A stretch of DNA of 55,537 nt from assembly GCA_022708025.1 (NCBI GenBank), contig JAKIZM010000016.1:1-55537 (forward strand), given 5' to 3'. Origin of the DNA: Bacteroidota bacterium (lineage in GTDB: Bacteria; Bacteroidota; Ignavibacteria; Ignavibacteriales; Ignavibacteriaceae). A model generated the notes under the pieces. The model was not told the DNA's origin, did no database searches, and saw nothing but the letters and a program-made list of their open reading frames with translations. This document shows positions 17,775 to 27,091 of this stretch, piece after piece. The number at the start of each line of letters is the position of its first letter. The first letter of the stretch is position 1. Both the position numbers and the translations under genes were made by a program.

Positions 17775-19070
17775 TTACTTCATCTCTGCAAATAATGGGA
17801 ATGGAGCTGTTAATTTTTTAACTTCTAGCAGTAAATCGTTTAAGATTTTTTTGTTTTCAAAATTATTAATTGCTTTATTAATTATTTGAGCAATTGTTTC
17901 CATTTCTTTTTCTTTCATTCCACGCGAAGTAAGTGCGGATGTACCGATCCTTATTCCGCTTGTAACAAATGGACTTCTTTTATCAAAAGGAACCATATTT
18001 TTATTAACTGTAATTCCGGCATCTTCAAGAGCTATCTCAGCCTGTTTTCCTGTTATATTTTTATTTGATAAATCAATAAGCATAAGATGATTATCTGTTC
18101 CGCCGGAAACAACATCAAAATTATATTCAATTAATTTTGCTGCAAGTATTTGAGCATTTTTTCTAACTTGTAAAACATAATCTTTAAATGAATCTGAAAG
18201 CGCTTCACCAAAAGCTACAGCTTTTGCCATAATGATGTGCATCAGCGGTCCTCCCTGAATTCCGGGCATAACCATACTATCAATTAACTCAGACATCATT
18301 TTAACCCTATCACCTTTTGGTGTTGTCAATCCCCAGGGATTTTCTTTATCCTTTCCAATAAGAATTATACCGCCTCTTGGTCCTCTTAGAGTTTTATGAG
18401 TAGTTGAAGTAACAATATCACAATATTCTAATGGATTATTAAGCAATCCTTTGGATATTAATCCTGCAGGATGAGCCATATCGCACATCAGGAATGCACC
18501 GATAGAATCAGCAATTTCTCTGAATTTTTTATAATCCCAATCACGTGAGTATGCGCTTGCACCAGTAATGATTAATTTTGGTTTTTCTTTTTTTGCCAGA
18601 TCAGAAATTTTATCATAATCAAGCAAACCGGTTTGTTCGTTTAATTCATATCCTACTGCTTCATATAATTTACCGGAAAAGTTAACTGGTGAGCCGTGAG
18701 TTAAATGTCCGCCATGAGCTAAACTTAATCCGAGAAATTTATCACCGGGTTTAAGAAAAGTCATAAGAACAGCCATATTTGCCTGAGAACCGCTATGTGG
18801 CTGAACATTAACATATTCAGCATTAAAAAGTTTCTTTAACCTGTCTCTGGCAATATCTTCTGCCTGATCTACATATTCACATCCGCCATAATATCTTTTG
18901 CCCGGATAACCTTCAGCATATTTATTCATAAGAACTGTGCCTGAAGCTTCCAAAACAGCCGGGCTAACATAATTTTCTGAGGCAATCAGTTCAAGTTTAT
19001 TTTTTTGTCTTTCAATTTCGGATTGTAGAACATTATAAATTTCCGAATCCTTTTTTAGATATGATTCCAT
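17775..19070 (-). CDS. glyA: Serine hydroxymethyltransferase
   Basis: PLP enzyme that interconverts serine and glycine and loads tetrahydrofolate with one carbon. At 431 residues it has the full-length form. Visible motifs are [20 protein letters not shown] near 48-67, the substrate region HGGHLTHG near 120 and the PLP lysine in [13 protein letters not shown] near 225-237. It heads a co-directional run with tatC and ispB. Confidence 0.97.
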   Translation of the reverse strand: MESYLKKDSEIYNVLQSEIERQKNKLELIASENYVSPAVLEASGTVLMNKYAEGYPGKRYYGGCEYVDQAEDIARDRLKKLFNAEYVNVQPHSGSQANMAVLMTFLKPGDKFLGLSLAHGGHLTHGSPVNFSGKLYEAVGYELNEQTGLLDYDKISDLAKKEKPKLIITGASAYSRDWDYKKFREIADSIGAFLMCDMAHPAGLISKGLLNNPLEYCDIVTSTTHKTLRGPRGGIILIGKDKENPWGLTTPKGDRVKMMSELIDSMVMPGIQGGPLMHIIMAKAVAFGEALSDSFKDYVLQVRKNAQILAAKLIEYNFDVVSGGTDNHLMLIDLSNKNITGKQAEIALEDAGITVNKNMVPFDKRSPFVTSGIRIGTSALTSRGMKEKEMETIAQIINKAINNFENKKILNDLLLEVKKLTAPFPLFAEMK

Positions 19071-19110
19071 ATAAACCGCTTAATTTGATGAATGAATGTG
19101 GTAAAATTAG

Positions 19111-19142
19111 AAAAGGTTTCCTGAAATCTCAAGAAACCTTTT
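19111..19142 (-). terminator. Hairpin terminator after the TPR gene
   Basis: A 10-bp perfect stem (aaaaggtttc paired with gaaacctttt) with a 12-base loop lies between the stop of the TPR gene and the start of glyA. On the minus strand its arm ends in CCTTTTC and TAATTTTA follows, so it suits termination of the upstream operon. Confidence 0.6.
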
Positions 19143-19165
19143 TAAGGAAAAACTATAAAAGTGAG

Positions 19166-20398
19166 CTATTGTACAGTAACACTTCTGCCAATCCAACCAA
19201 CACAGGTTATTGGTATAGAAGTACCTGATTTAATATTTCTAAAGAACAAATCTTCTTTAGTTGGAACAGCACCGGCTAAAGCATTTATTCTATCTTTTGC
19301 TTCATTAAGATTAGGATCCATAGTTAATGCTTTTCTGTAAGTTTGCTGAGCAAGCAAATAAACCAGTTTTCTGTCGAAATCTGTACAGTTGTTTGCTGAT
19401 TGCTCATACAGAAATCCTTCATAAAAGATAGGCAAAGCCCAGCCATTTCCAAGTTCACTGGCTTTTAAGAATTGTGTTCTTGCCTGAGAATATTTTCCTG
19501 CATCCATTAAAGCTTTACCAAAATAAAAGTAGTGATCTTTATTCTCCGGCTCAAGTTTAATCAGCTTTGCAAAAACTTCTTCAGATTTTTTAGTATTATC
19601 TAACTTAGTATAAGCATTACCAAGCTGGGTTAAGTATCCGACATTTTCTGGTTCTTTACTTAACAAAAATTCTAGCGGAGCAATAGCTTCATTCCATTCA
19701 CTTGCTTGGATTGCAGTTGCAGCTAATGACTTAGCTTTCTTTATATTTTCAGGATCCTTTTGCCATGCATCTTTCTGAAAAGCTAATCTTTCATCTATAC
19801 TTCCGAATAAATCAGTAGCTATATTTCCCCAAAGAGGATTTTCAGGTTCTCTTTCAGCAAGTAAAGTATAAATATCAATTGCTTTTTGTTTATAATCATT
19901 TGTCCCATCATCATTGTTTATATAAAGCTGACCTAATCTGTTATAATAAAATGAAGATAACTCAGGCTGCCATTCAATTGCTTTTTCATAATCAGGAATT
20001 GTAACAGAAGCAGACAGATGCAGCCATATCTCCGAAACATAAGCTTTACGAGCTTCAAAATATCCTTTATCTTCCGGTCTGTACTTAATTGCTAAGTCAT
20101 AAAAATATAAAATCGTGTCTTGTACTTCTTTAACCATTTCCGGCGAAGTAGTTGAAGAATCGTGAATTGCCCATAATGATTCTTCCATTTTATAATATAT
20201 CCATTTACTGAATTTTGTTGGGTTTGCTTCAACAACTGACCAGAAATAAGGCATAGCACTTTCAAAGTCTTTGTTTTTGTGATACTCAGTACCCAAGCTG
20301 TAATCAGTAATTATTTTCATTGAGTCAGCAGTCTGCCCTAATGTAACAGCAGTACCTATAATCAATGTTAAAGCTATAGTTTGTATTAATGTTTTCAC
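19166..20398 (-). CDS. TPR-repeat periplasmic protein
   Basis: A roughly 410-residue exported protein made largely of tetratricopeptide repeats; clear units start with the N-x-A-x2-Y and G-x-A-x-L patterns in the second half. The signal peptide is VKTLIQTIALTLIIG then a TLGQ cleavage site. The frame opens at an ATG at 20437, inside the previous gene. The GTG at 20398 has an AAGGG site eight bases upstream and starts the signal peptide cleanly, so it is chosen. It is coupled to the outer-membrane barrel gene and may help its assembly or function; that is inference. Confidence 0.75.
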   Translation of the reverse strand: MKTLIQTIALTLIIGTAVTLGQTADSMKIITDYSLGTEYHKNKDFESAMPYFWSVVEANPTKFSKWIYYKMEESLWAIHDSSTTSPEMVKEVQDTILYFYDLAIKYRPEDKGYFEARKAYVSEIWLHLSASVTIPDYEKAIEWQPELSSFYYNRLGQLYINNDDGTNDYKQKAIDIYTLLAEREPENPLWGNIATDLFGSIDERLAFQKDAWQKDPENIKKAKSLAATAIQASEWNEAIAPLEFLLSKEPENVGYLTQLGNAYTKLDNTKKSEEVFAKLIKLEPENKDHYFYFGKALMDAGKYSQARTQFLKASELGNGWALPIFYEGFLYEQSANNCTDFDRKLVYLLAQQTYRKALTMDPNLNEAKDRINALAGAVPTKEDLFFRNIKSGTSIPITCVGWIGRSVTVQ

Positions 20399-20426
20399 TT
20401 TATGCACCCTTGTGATTATTAGTGAA

Positions 20427-21674
20427 CTATTTATCATATCTTAAAAACCAAAGTTCGCCAAAGCTTAAGCCCAGGTAAACCCTGATTGAGTTTTCATTCA
20501 ATAAGTTGTTTTCTGTAGTCCCACGTTTTGAATATTGTACCGCAAAATCAATCGAGTTTTCTGCACCTAAAGGATAAGAAAATCCGGCAAATGCTGCAAA
20601 TTGATCTATCCCAGTACCATTAAATATATATTGTGTTTGTTCCAGACTTAAACCTAACCGCCAGATTATTTGTTCCCATTCACTCATTCCTAAACTTTTC
20701 TTTGGTTTATACTCGAAACCTACACTGAATTTATTTACATCACGTAAGTTAATTTCTGATCTATCATTAAAAGCATATTCACTCATTGGCTGATACATAT
20801 AATCCAAATTAAAAGTATACAATTCATTAAAAACAAAACTTATGCCGCTGTTAAATCTTTGCGGAATCTTCATTTTTGTATGCCCTGTTGAAATAGTGTC
20901 CACCAAATAGAGCGATGTTGAAGTAAAAAGAGTATCCGAATCCAGATGCCCGATTATATTGTATGAGAAGCCAAGTCTTAAATCATTTAAGAACGAAATG
21001 GAAAATGCATTTGCCAGATTTGGTGAAATTACTCCAAATGAACCACCGAATCCTGTTGACCTACGCATATTTTCGTATTTCGTATCAATAAGAGTATCAT
21101 TCTGATTAAAATTAATATTAGAAATATAATCAATATTGCCAAAGTAATAATCTATTGAAGCACCTGCAGAAAAACCTAATGGTAAGTAAACAGATGATCC
21201 TATAAATAATTTTGATAAACCGCCCTTACCTTCGTATTCAACGGAATATCCCGGAATTTCATTCTGAGCTACATAATTTTCTTTAGCTTTATAGCTTACT
21301 CGGGAATACGGAACAAGACCTGTTGCAACTCCAATTCCTAAATCACGACTGACTGGAAAACCAAAAGTAAATCCTTTAAAATCAGTCTCACTGTAATAAA
21401 CTGAACGATTTACATCAGAAATTAAAACTCCTTTATAACCAAAACCAAATTCTATTCGCGTTTTAGCCATAGCAGTCCATCCGGCAGGATTTGTCATTAA
21501 CAAATGATCCTGATCCAAAAGTGCGGTACCTAAATCTCCGATAGAAATTAGCTTTGGTGAATAACTATAGTCGAAATCACCAATGCCATATCTGGAATAA
21601 ACAGATGAGTTTTGAGCGAAAAAAACTCCCGATAGAAAAACAAAAATAATGGAGGCTGATAAAAGAGTTTTCAT
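20427..21674 (-). CDS. Outer-membrane beta-barrel protein
   Basis: 415 residues with a signal peptide (cleavage after VFFAQ) and then alternating hydrophobic/polar strands through to the C-terminus. The NSSVYSRYGIGD start of the mature protein is typical of Bacteroidota outer-membrane proteins resembling the FadL/PorV group. Glycine-aromatic strands (for example FGFGYKG, FGGSFG) support a barrel. The final residues are aromatic and basic. It lies between the DUF4270-like lipoprotein and the TPR gene with touching ends. Cargo or transport role is unknown. Confidence 0.75.
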   Translation of the reverse strand: MKTLLSASIIFVFLSGVFFAQNSSVYSRYGIGDFDYSYSPKLISIGDLGTALLDQDHLLMTNPAGWTAMAKTRIEFGFGYKGVLISDVNRSVYYSETDFKGFTFGFPVSRDLGIGVATGLVPYSRVSYKAKENYVAQNEIPGYSVEYEGKGGLSKLFIGSSVYLPLGFSAGASIDYYFGNIDYISNINFNQNDTLIDTKYENMRRSTGFGGSFGVISPNLANAFSISFLNDLRLGFSYNIIGHLDSDTLFTSTSLYLVDTISTGHTKMKIPQRFNSGISFVFNELYTFNLDYMYQPMSEYAFNDRSEINLRDVNKFSVGFEYKPKKSLGMSEWEQIIWRLGLSLEQTQYIFNGTGIDQFAAFAGFSYPLGAENSIDFAVQYSKRGTTENNLLNENSIRVYLGLSFGELWFLRYDK

Positions 21675-22864
21675 TATCGTTTACCTCCTTTGGAATAAAT
21701 TATTTCCAAACGCGGCCTATCAGCTATATTAGAAGCATTGCTTCCTTTAATAGAAAAAATCTCTAATCCCCAAAATTCCTGAGTTGATTTAACCAGAATT
21801 CCCTGATTATCCACATTATTATTAAATGCCCGAATAATATTAGTTATATCACCTGAAAAGGTGTTTCCCTTTCTGGTTAATTTATAAGCGTAATTTTTAT
21901 TTAAACTATCTTTTGTAGAATCAGCAATAAGAAAAACACTCAGCGAATTTTCAAAATCACTGCCATATTTAGATTGCAGTGTATCAATAGTTAAAGTCAA
22001 TTTTGCAGAATTAATAGCAACATCTTTTGGAAGAGCATTAAAATCAAAATTAAGCTGAACTTCAGACGCAAGGCTGGATTGTATAGCAAGATTTTCTGAT
22101 CCAACATCGGGCACCGAACCAATTATCGCACTAACATCCAAAGTGATATATCCAATTAAAGTATCTACATAAGCACCGGGTTTCTGAACAACAACTCTCA
22201 ATATAGGAACATCAATATCACTGATATTATAAGCAGTAAAACCCAGTACTTTCTGTGTATTTTCTGTAGGAGAAAGTAATATACCATAATTGTCAGCTAA
22301 TGTAGTATCAGCATAATTTTTTAGCCAGGAAGAAGCCAATTCATTACTAAGATGAAATGTATAAACTGTATCGTTTGATGTTGTTCTGTCAGAACTTAAA
22401 TCAACATTATCAACAGATAAAGATGCAAAATCATCAGAAGTAAAATTTGATGAACTCCAGAATTCATTAACCTTAAATACATTATAATCAAAGCTTCCGT
22501 TTGCATTTCCAAAAGAATAATTTTTAGTTAATGTAACATAAGAATCAATAACATTTATGGTCTGGGATTTAATTTCTGAAACAATAGAATCGGGTAAAAG
22601 AAAAGCAAATTTTAATAAGATATGAGATGTTATATTTTCAGCTTTTCCTAAAAGAACATGTGATGCATTGCCCAGGACATAAACTTTTTTAAAGTCGAAT
22701 GAGTTTTGCGGTAATGAATCAACCAACGAGTCAAATTTTAATACTTCAACACCATCCTGAGAAAGAAAGTCAATTCCTAAATCAGTTGGAGAATCATTAC
22801 AATGGGATAATAAAAGTCCTATAATAATTAGGACAAGAAAATGAAATACTTTTTTATAAATCAA
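21674..22864 (-). CDS. DUF4270-like lipoprotein
   Basis: A 396-residue lipoprotein with lipobox LLLSHC (Cys22) and a mature start CNDSPTDLGIDFLSQDG that resembles DUF4270 proteins. The rest is beta-rich with serine/threonine and no known catalytic motif. The only plausible start is TTG at 22864, supported by GGAG five bases upstream; there is no ATG before the signal sequence. It directly follows gmhB and ends at the start of the barrel gene, so the two outer-membrane proteins probably work together. Confidence 0.7.
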   Translation of the reverse strand: MIYKKVFHFLVLIIIGLLLSHCNDSPTDLGIDFLSQDGVEVLKFDSLVDSLPQNSFDFKKVYVLGNASHVLLGKAENITSHILLKFAFLLPDSIVSEIKSQTINVIDSYVTLTKNYSFGNANGSFDYNVFKVNEFWSSSNFTSDDFASLSVDNVDLSSDRTTSNDTVYTFHLSNELASSWLKNYADTTLADNYGILLSPTENTQKVLGFTAYNISDIDVPILRVVVQKPGAYVDTLIGYITLDVSAIIGSVPDVGSENLAIQSSLASEVQLNFDFNALPKDVAINSAKLTLTIDTLQSKYGSDFENSLSVFLIADSTKDSLNKNYAYKLTRKGNTFSGDITNIIRAFNNNVDNQGILVKSTQEFWGLEIFSIKGSNASNIADRPRLEIIYSKGGKR

Positions 22865-23437
22865 TTAAGCTCCGGTGTAATCTTTAATAATATGTTTAGC
22901 CGCTTTAGAGAAATTTTCGGCTACAAAACTTGGAAAATTATTGTCATTTTGCAAGATAGAAAGACTTGTATCACCTTTTCCTGTTCTGACAAGAATAGAT
23001 TTTAAACCTGCATTTTTTGCAGCAAGAATATCAACTTCGGAATCACCAATAAGATATGATTTTGATAAATCAATATTAAATTTATTTACAGCTTCATTGA
23101 TCATACCTATTTCAGGCTTTCGGCATTTACAAAGTTCTTCATTGTTAAAATCGGGATGATGGGGGCAATAAAAAAAGGCATCTATTTGTACATTAAATTC
23201 TTTTAATTTCGCATTAATAACATTATTTACCTGTTCGACCTGTTCTTTGGTAATTAAACCTCTTGCAATTCCGGATTGATTGGATATCACAATCAATTTG
23301 AAATGATAAATATTTTTGAGCTCTGCTAAACTTTTACCAACACCCGGTAATAATTCAACCTTTTCAGCATCACCGATATAACCTGTATCAAAGTTGATTG
23401 TACCGTCCCGATCTAAAAAAACAGCTTTATTTACCAT
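22865..23437 (-). CDS. gmhB: D-glycero-D-manno-heptose 1,7-bisphosphate 7-phosphatase
   Basis: HAD-family histidinol-phosphatase-type enzyme of about 190 residues that removes the 7-phosphate in the ADP-heptose path for lipopolysaccharide. The nucleophile motif is DRDGT (9-13). A zinc loop is visible as CPHHP followed by CKC near residue 91-108, and the last motif is GDSEVDILAA. The frame starts at TTG at 23440, but ATG at 23437 is the better start. It begins five bases after the glgA stop. Related enzymes also act on histidinol phosphate, so substrate is likely but not certain. Confidence 0.85.
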   Translation of the reverse strand: MVNKAVFLDRDGTINFDTGYIGDAEKVELLPGVGKSLAELKNIYHFKLIVISNQSGIARGLITKEQVEQVNNVINAKLKEFNVQIDAFFYCPHHPDFNNEELCKCRKPEIGMINEAVNKFNIDLSKSYLIGDSEVDILAAKNAGLKSILVRTGKGDTSLSILQNDNNFPSFVAENFSKAAKHIIKDYTGA

Positions 23438-23441
23438 CAAT

Positions 23442-24938
23442 TTAATCGGAAGTAATCATAGTCTTGTAAAGCTCGATATACTGCTTTGCAGAAACATCCC
23501 AGCTGAAATCCAACTTCATTCCATTGCGCATTATTTTCTGCCAGACTTTTTTATCAGTAAATATTTTTACTGCACGTTTTATTTCCTTTAACATTTCGGC
23601 AGAATCATATTTCTTAAAAACAAAGCCAGTACCTTCTTCTGTTTTATCATTATACTTTGTTACTGTATCAGCTAATCCACCAGTTTCACGAACAATCGGA
23701 ACAGTACCATAAGCAAGGCTGTACATCTGATTTAATCCGCAAGGTTCATATTTAGAAGGCATTAAAAATATATCTGATCCTGCTTCAATTAAATGCGCAA
23801 GCTCATCATTAAATCCAACATATAATGCAAATTTATCAGAATATTTCATTGCCATTTTTTCGAAGAAAGAATGATATTTGGGATCCCCTGTTCCGAGAAC
23901 TATGAACTGAATATTTAATTTCATCAAATCAGGGAAAGCTTTTTGAAGAAGATCCATACCTTTGGAATTAAACAAACGGGAAATTAAGCCAATTATAGGA
24001 ACATCTTCTTTGAATTTTAATCCGAATCTATCAGCGAGTTCTTTTTTATTCTCTAATTTTGTTTCAATATTTTTTAATGAATATTTAAAAGGAATCAACT
24101 TATCTTTTTCCGGATTCCATACATTTTTATCAATTCCGTTTACAATACCGAATAATGAATCTTTTCGCTTGGATAAAACTTCTTTAAGTCCTTCACCATA
24201 CTCTTCTTTTGTTCTTATTTCATTAGCATAAGTTTGACTAACGGTATTAATTACATCAGCAAACATAAGTCCGCTTTTCATAAAATTAATTTTACCATTA
24301 TGCACTATACCTTTCGAAGCACTCTCTAATTCTTTAGGAAGACCGGTTTTCTGAAAAGTAGTAACGGGAAATTCTCCCTGATAAGCCAGGTTATGAATAG
24401 TAAAAAGTGTTTTAAACGTGTCAAAGCTTTCGTGGTCTTTGTAAATCGTTTTAAGGTAAGCCGGAATTAATCCACACTGCCAGTCATTCAGATGAATTAC
24501 ATCAGGTATCCACCCAAGCTTAATAATTAATTCCATAACAGCACGACTTAAAAGAATAAATCTTTCATCATTATCCGGATAATCTTTCCCTGTTTTTGGG
24601 TCCAAATAAAGACTATTACGGCTGCCGAAATACTCCTGGTTATCCAGAAAGTATATTTGTACTCTTACCCTGGGTCCGGGTAAAAAACAAGATTTTAAAG
24701 AGAATATAACATCTTTATCCCCTATTTTAACTTGAAGATCTTTTAATCTCACTATTTCGTGAATTTTAAATTTTCTTTCATCAACTGCACCGTATTTTGG
24801 AACAACAATTCTTACTTCGTGCCCCAATTCTGAGAGCATCTGAGGTAATGCTGAGGATACATCAGCTAATCCACCTGTTTTTACAAATGGGACAACTTCT
24901 GATGTTACAAACAATATTTTAAGTTTTTTTGCAGCCAT
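23442..24938 (-). CDS. glgA: Glycogen synthase (ADP-glucose)
   Basis: Transfers glucose from ADP-glucose to glycogen, GT5 family. The 498-residue protein has the N-terminal nucleotide-sugar loop VKTGGLADV (19-27) and the C-terminal segment SKYEPCGLNQMYSLAYGTVPIVRETGGLADT, conserved in the family. Length is standard. It is the first gene of the minus-strand run with gmhB; no other glg gene is in the window. Its start faces the SPOR lipoprotein across a 214-241-base divergent promoter region. Confidence 0.96.
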   Translation of the reverse strand: MAAKKLKILFVTSEVVPFVKTGGLADVSSALPQMLSELGHEVRIVVPKYGAVDERKFKIHEIVRLKDLQVKIGDKDVIFSLKSCFLPGPRVRVQIYFLDNQEYFGSRNSLYLDPKTGKDYPDNDERFILLSRAVMELIIKLGWIPDVIHLNDWQCGLIPAYLKTIYKDHESFDTFKTLFTIHNLAYQGEFPVTTFQKTGLPKELESASKGIVHNGKINFMKSGLMFADVINTVSQTYANEIRTKEEYGEGLKEVLSKRKDSLFGIVNGIDKNVWNPEKDKLIPFKYSLKNIETKLENKKELADRFGLKFKEDVPIIGLISRLFNSKGMDLLQKAFPDLMKLNIQFIVLGTGDPKYHSFFEKMAMKYSDKFALYVGFNDELAHLIEAGSDIFLMPSKYEPCGLNQMYSLAYGTVPIVRETGGLADTVTKYNDKTEEGTGFVFKKYDSAEMLKEIKRAVKIFTDKKVWQKIMRNGMKLDFSWDVSAKQYIELYKTMITSD

Positions 24939-25179
24939 TTTTCATTTCTTTATTTTTTTTGACTAACAAAAGTACTAAAAAAACGTAAGTTTCTCAAAGA
25001 TTTACTGCATTCAATTATTAATAACATTTATTAGTTTAAGCCATCAAAATGTATTGTAACCTAAAATTTTTAATAAAAAATTGACTAAACCAGGCAGACC
25101 ACTAAGACTTACATTTATTTAGAATTCAATTCTTTGTATAAAAAGATTATATTTGATTAAAATTATTGAGAAAATTTTA

Positions 25180-25722
25180 ATGCTAAAATTAATAGTTAAC
25201 TATTTTTCAGTTTTAGTTCTTTATTTTTTAATGATATCCTGCTCAGCTTCAACGGGAAGCCGTTATGAAAATGAAAATAGTCAGATAAAAAACGGCAAAA
25301 ATCAGATCAATACCGAAAAAGATAAAGAACAAATAGTTGAAGATTTTGATATATCACCTTATAAAACCAAAATTGTTATTCCTGAAAAGACAACACCTAA
25401 AACAGGCTCTGATGAAATCTGGTTTAATTATAAACAGAATTCCAACGATACCAAGAATAAAACAATTGTAGGTAATGCTGATGGATACAGAGTTTTGATT
25501 TTAATTACTGACAACCTTGATGAAGCTAATCAATTACGATCAGAAATTTATTTTAATAATAAATCAGAAGAAGTATATATTGATTTTGAACCGCCTTTCT
25601 ATAAAGTAAAACTTGGCGATTATGAAAATGAAAGAAGTGCAAATGATATGAGGTTTAAGTTAAATCAGCAGGGCTATAAGGATGCAAAAGTAATTAAAGA
25701 TAAAATTAATAAATTTGAATAA
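25180..25722 (+). CDS. SPOR-domain lipoprotein
   Basis: About 180 residues with a lipoprotein signal ending LMISC near residue 21, a charged, Lys/Asn-rich linker, then a C-terminal SPOR-like domain (YRVLILITDNLDEANQLRSEI followed by YKVKLGDYENERSANDM). SPOR domains bind denuded septal peptidoglycan. The open frame reaches a TTG at 25153, but the ATG at 25180 starts the signal sequence. The stop overlaps hutI (TAATG), an odd pairing of a cell-envelope gene with a histidine catabolism gene. Confidence 0.8.
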   Translation: MLKLIVNYFSVLVLYFLMISCSASTGSRYENENSQIKNGKNQINTEKDKEQIVEDFDISPYKTKIVIPEKTTPKTGSDEIWFNYKQNSNDTKNKTIVGNADGYRVLILITDNLDEANQLRSEIYFNNKSEEVYIDFEPPFYKVKLGDYENERSANDMRFKLNQQGYKDAKVIKDKINKFE

Positions 25723-26966
25723 TGAGAAAGTTATTTACGAATTTTTCACAGGTTATTACTTGTGATACTAAAGGTATTAACTATAAACAAGGTAACAATC
25801 TTTCCGATATTGCTGCATTAGAAAATCACTCAATAGTTATTGAAGATGGAATTATAAAAGATGTTGTTCCGGATTCTTCTTTATATAAAATCAACCCCGA
25901 TCAAAAATTAAATTTTAAAGGTAAAACAATTTTGCCTGGTTTAATTGATTGTCATACCCACACAGCTTTTGCAGGTTCGCGTGCAAATGAATTTAAGGAA
26001 AAGATAGCCGGAGTCCATTATGAAGAAATTGCAAAACGCGGTGGCGGAATTTTAACAACAGTAAATGCTGTCAGAAATTCATCTCTTACAGGTTTGATTG
26101 AACTGATTAAACCAAGGGTAAAAGAATTTATTGCACAAGGTGTTACTACACTTGAAATTAAAAGTGGTTATGGATTGGATTTTGAAAACGAGATCAAACT
26201 GCTCCACGCAATTAAAGTTCTTGATGAAATTTTTCCGATAGAAATTGTTCCGACTTTTTTAGGCGCTCATACTTTTCCTGCTGAATTTAAGCAAGATCAC
26301 AAAGGATATGTGGATCTTATCTGCGAAAAGATGATTCCGCATATTGCAAAAAATAATCTTGCTGAGTTTTGCGATGGATTTTGTGAAACAACAGCATTTA
26401 ATTCTGAAGAAATTGATAAAATCTTTTCTACTGCTGCTGCTTACGGATTAAAGTTAAAACTACATACTGAACAGTTTAACAATGTCGGCGGATTGGATGT
26501 TGCTCTTAATCGTAGTGCAATTAGTGTTGATCATCTGGAAGTAATTGCTGATAAAGATTTAAATAAATTCCAAAACTCAGAAACTGTTGCAGTTTTGTTA
26601 CCGGGCGTTTCATTATTTCTTGATTACAGTTTTGCACCTGCAAGAAAATTAATTGAGAATAATGCAATAATAGCTTTAGCAACAGATTATAATCCGGGAT
26701 CATCACACATTTTAAATTTGCATTTAATTATGAGCCTAGCTTCAATAAAGATGAAAATGAAAATGGAAGAAGTAATAAATGCTGTTACAATTAATGCTGC
26801 AAAAGCATTGAATCGAGAAAAACAAAGTGGCAGTATTGAACAAGGCAAGAATGCTGATTTTGCTGTATTTGATGTAGAAGATTATTCCGAAATTATTTAC
26901 AATGTCGGAAGAAATTTAGTAACTCACACAATAAAAGATGGCGAAGCAGTTTTTCAAAAAGATTAA
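25722..26966 (+). CDS. hutI: Imidazolonepropionase
   Basis: Metal-dependent amidohydrolase that opens 4-imidazolone-5-propionate in histidine breakdown. 414 residues; metal ligands in the DCHTHTAFAGSR segment (His78, His80), the HTEQ strand and the DYNPGS active-site end region (Asp about 325) are visible. No hutH or hutU lies nearby; the coupled upstream gene is a SPOR lipoprotein. The other hut genes must be elsewhere, if present. Confidence 0.94.
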   Translation: MRKLFTNFSQVITCDTKGINYKQGNNLSDIAALENHSIVIEDGIIKDVVPDSSLYKINPDQKLNFKGKTILPGLIDCHTHTAFAGSRANEFKEKIAGVHYEEIAKRGGGILTTVNAVRNSSLTGLIELIKPRVKEFIAQGVTTLEIKSGYGLDFENEIKLLHAIKVLDEIFPIEIVPTFLGAHTFPAEFKQDHKGYVDLICEKMIPHIAKNNLAEFCDGFCETTAFNSEEIDKIFSTAAAYGLKLKLHTEQFNNVGGLDVALNRSAISVDHLEVIADKDLNKFQNSETVAVLLPGVSLFLDYSFAPARKLIENNAIIALATDYNPGSSHILNLHLIMSLASIKMKMKMEEVINAVTINAAKALNREKQSGSIEQGKNADFAVFDVEDYSEIIYNVGRNLVTHTIKDGEAVFQKD

Positions 26967-26970
26967 TAAA

Positions 26971-27003
26971 AGAAAGATTCTGAATATATTTCAGAATCTT
27001 TCT
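26971..27003 (+). terminator. Terminator after hutI
   Basis: A 14-bp perfect stem (agaaagattctgaa paired with ttcagaatctttct) with a 5-base loop, four bases past the hutI stop. The following bases (gtttggatt) give only a weak T-run. It lies between convergent genes and can serve both. Confidence 0.75.
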
Positions 27004-27091
27004 GTTTGGATTCTGAAACAACCGACAAAGGGATTTCTTTGTAATTACTTTAAATCTTTAATTATTCTAAATAACCTCAAAAATCTTTTCT

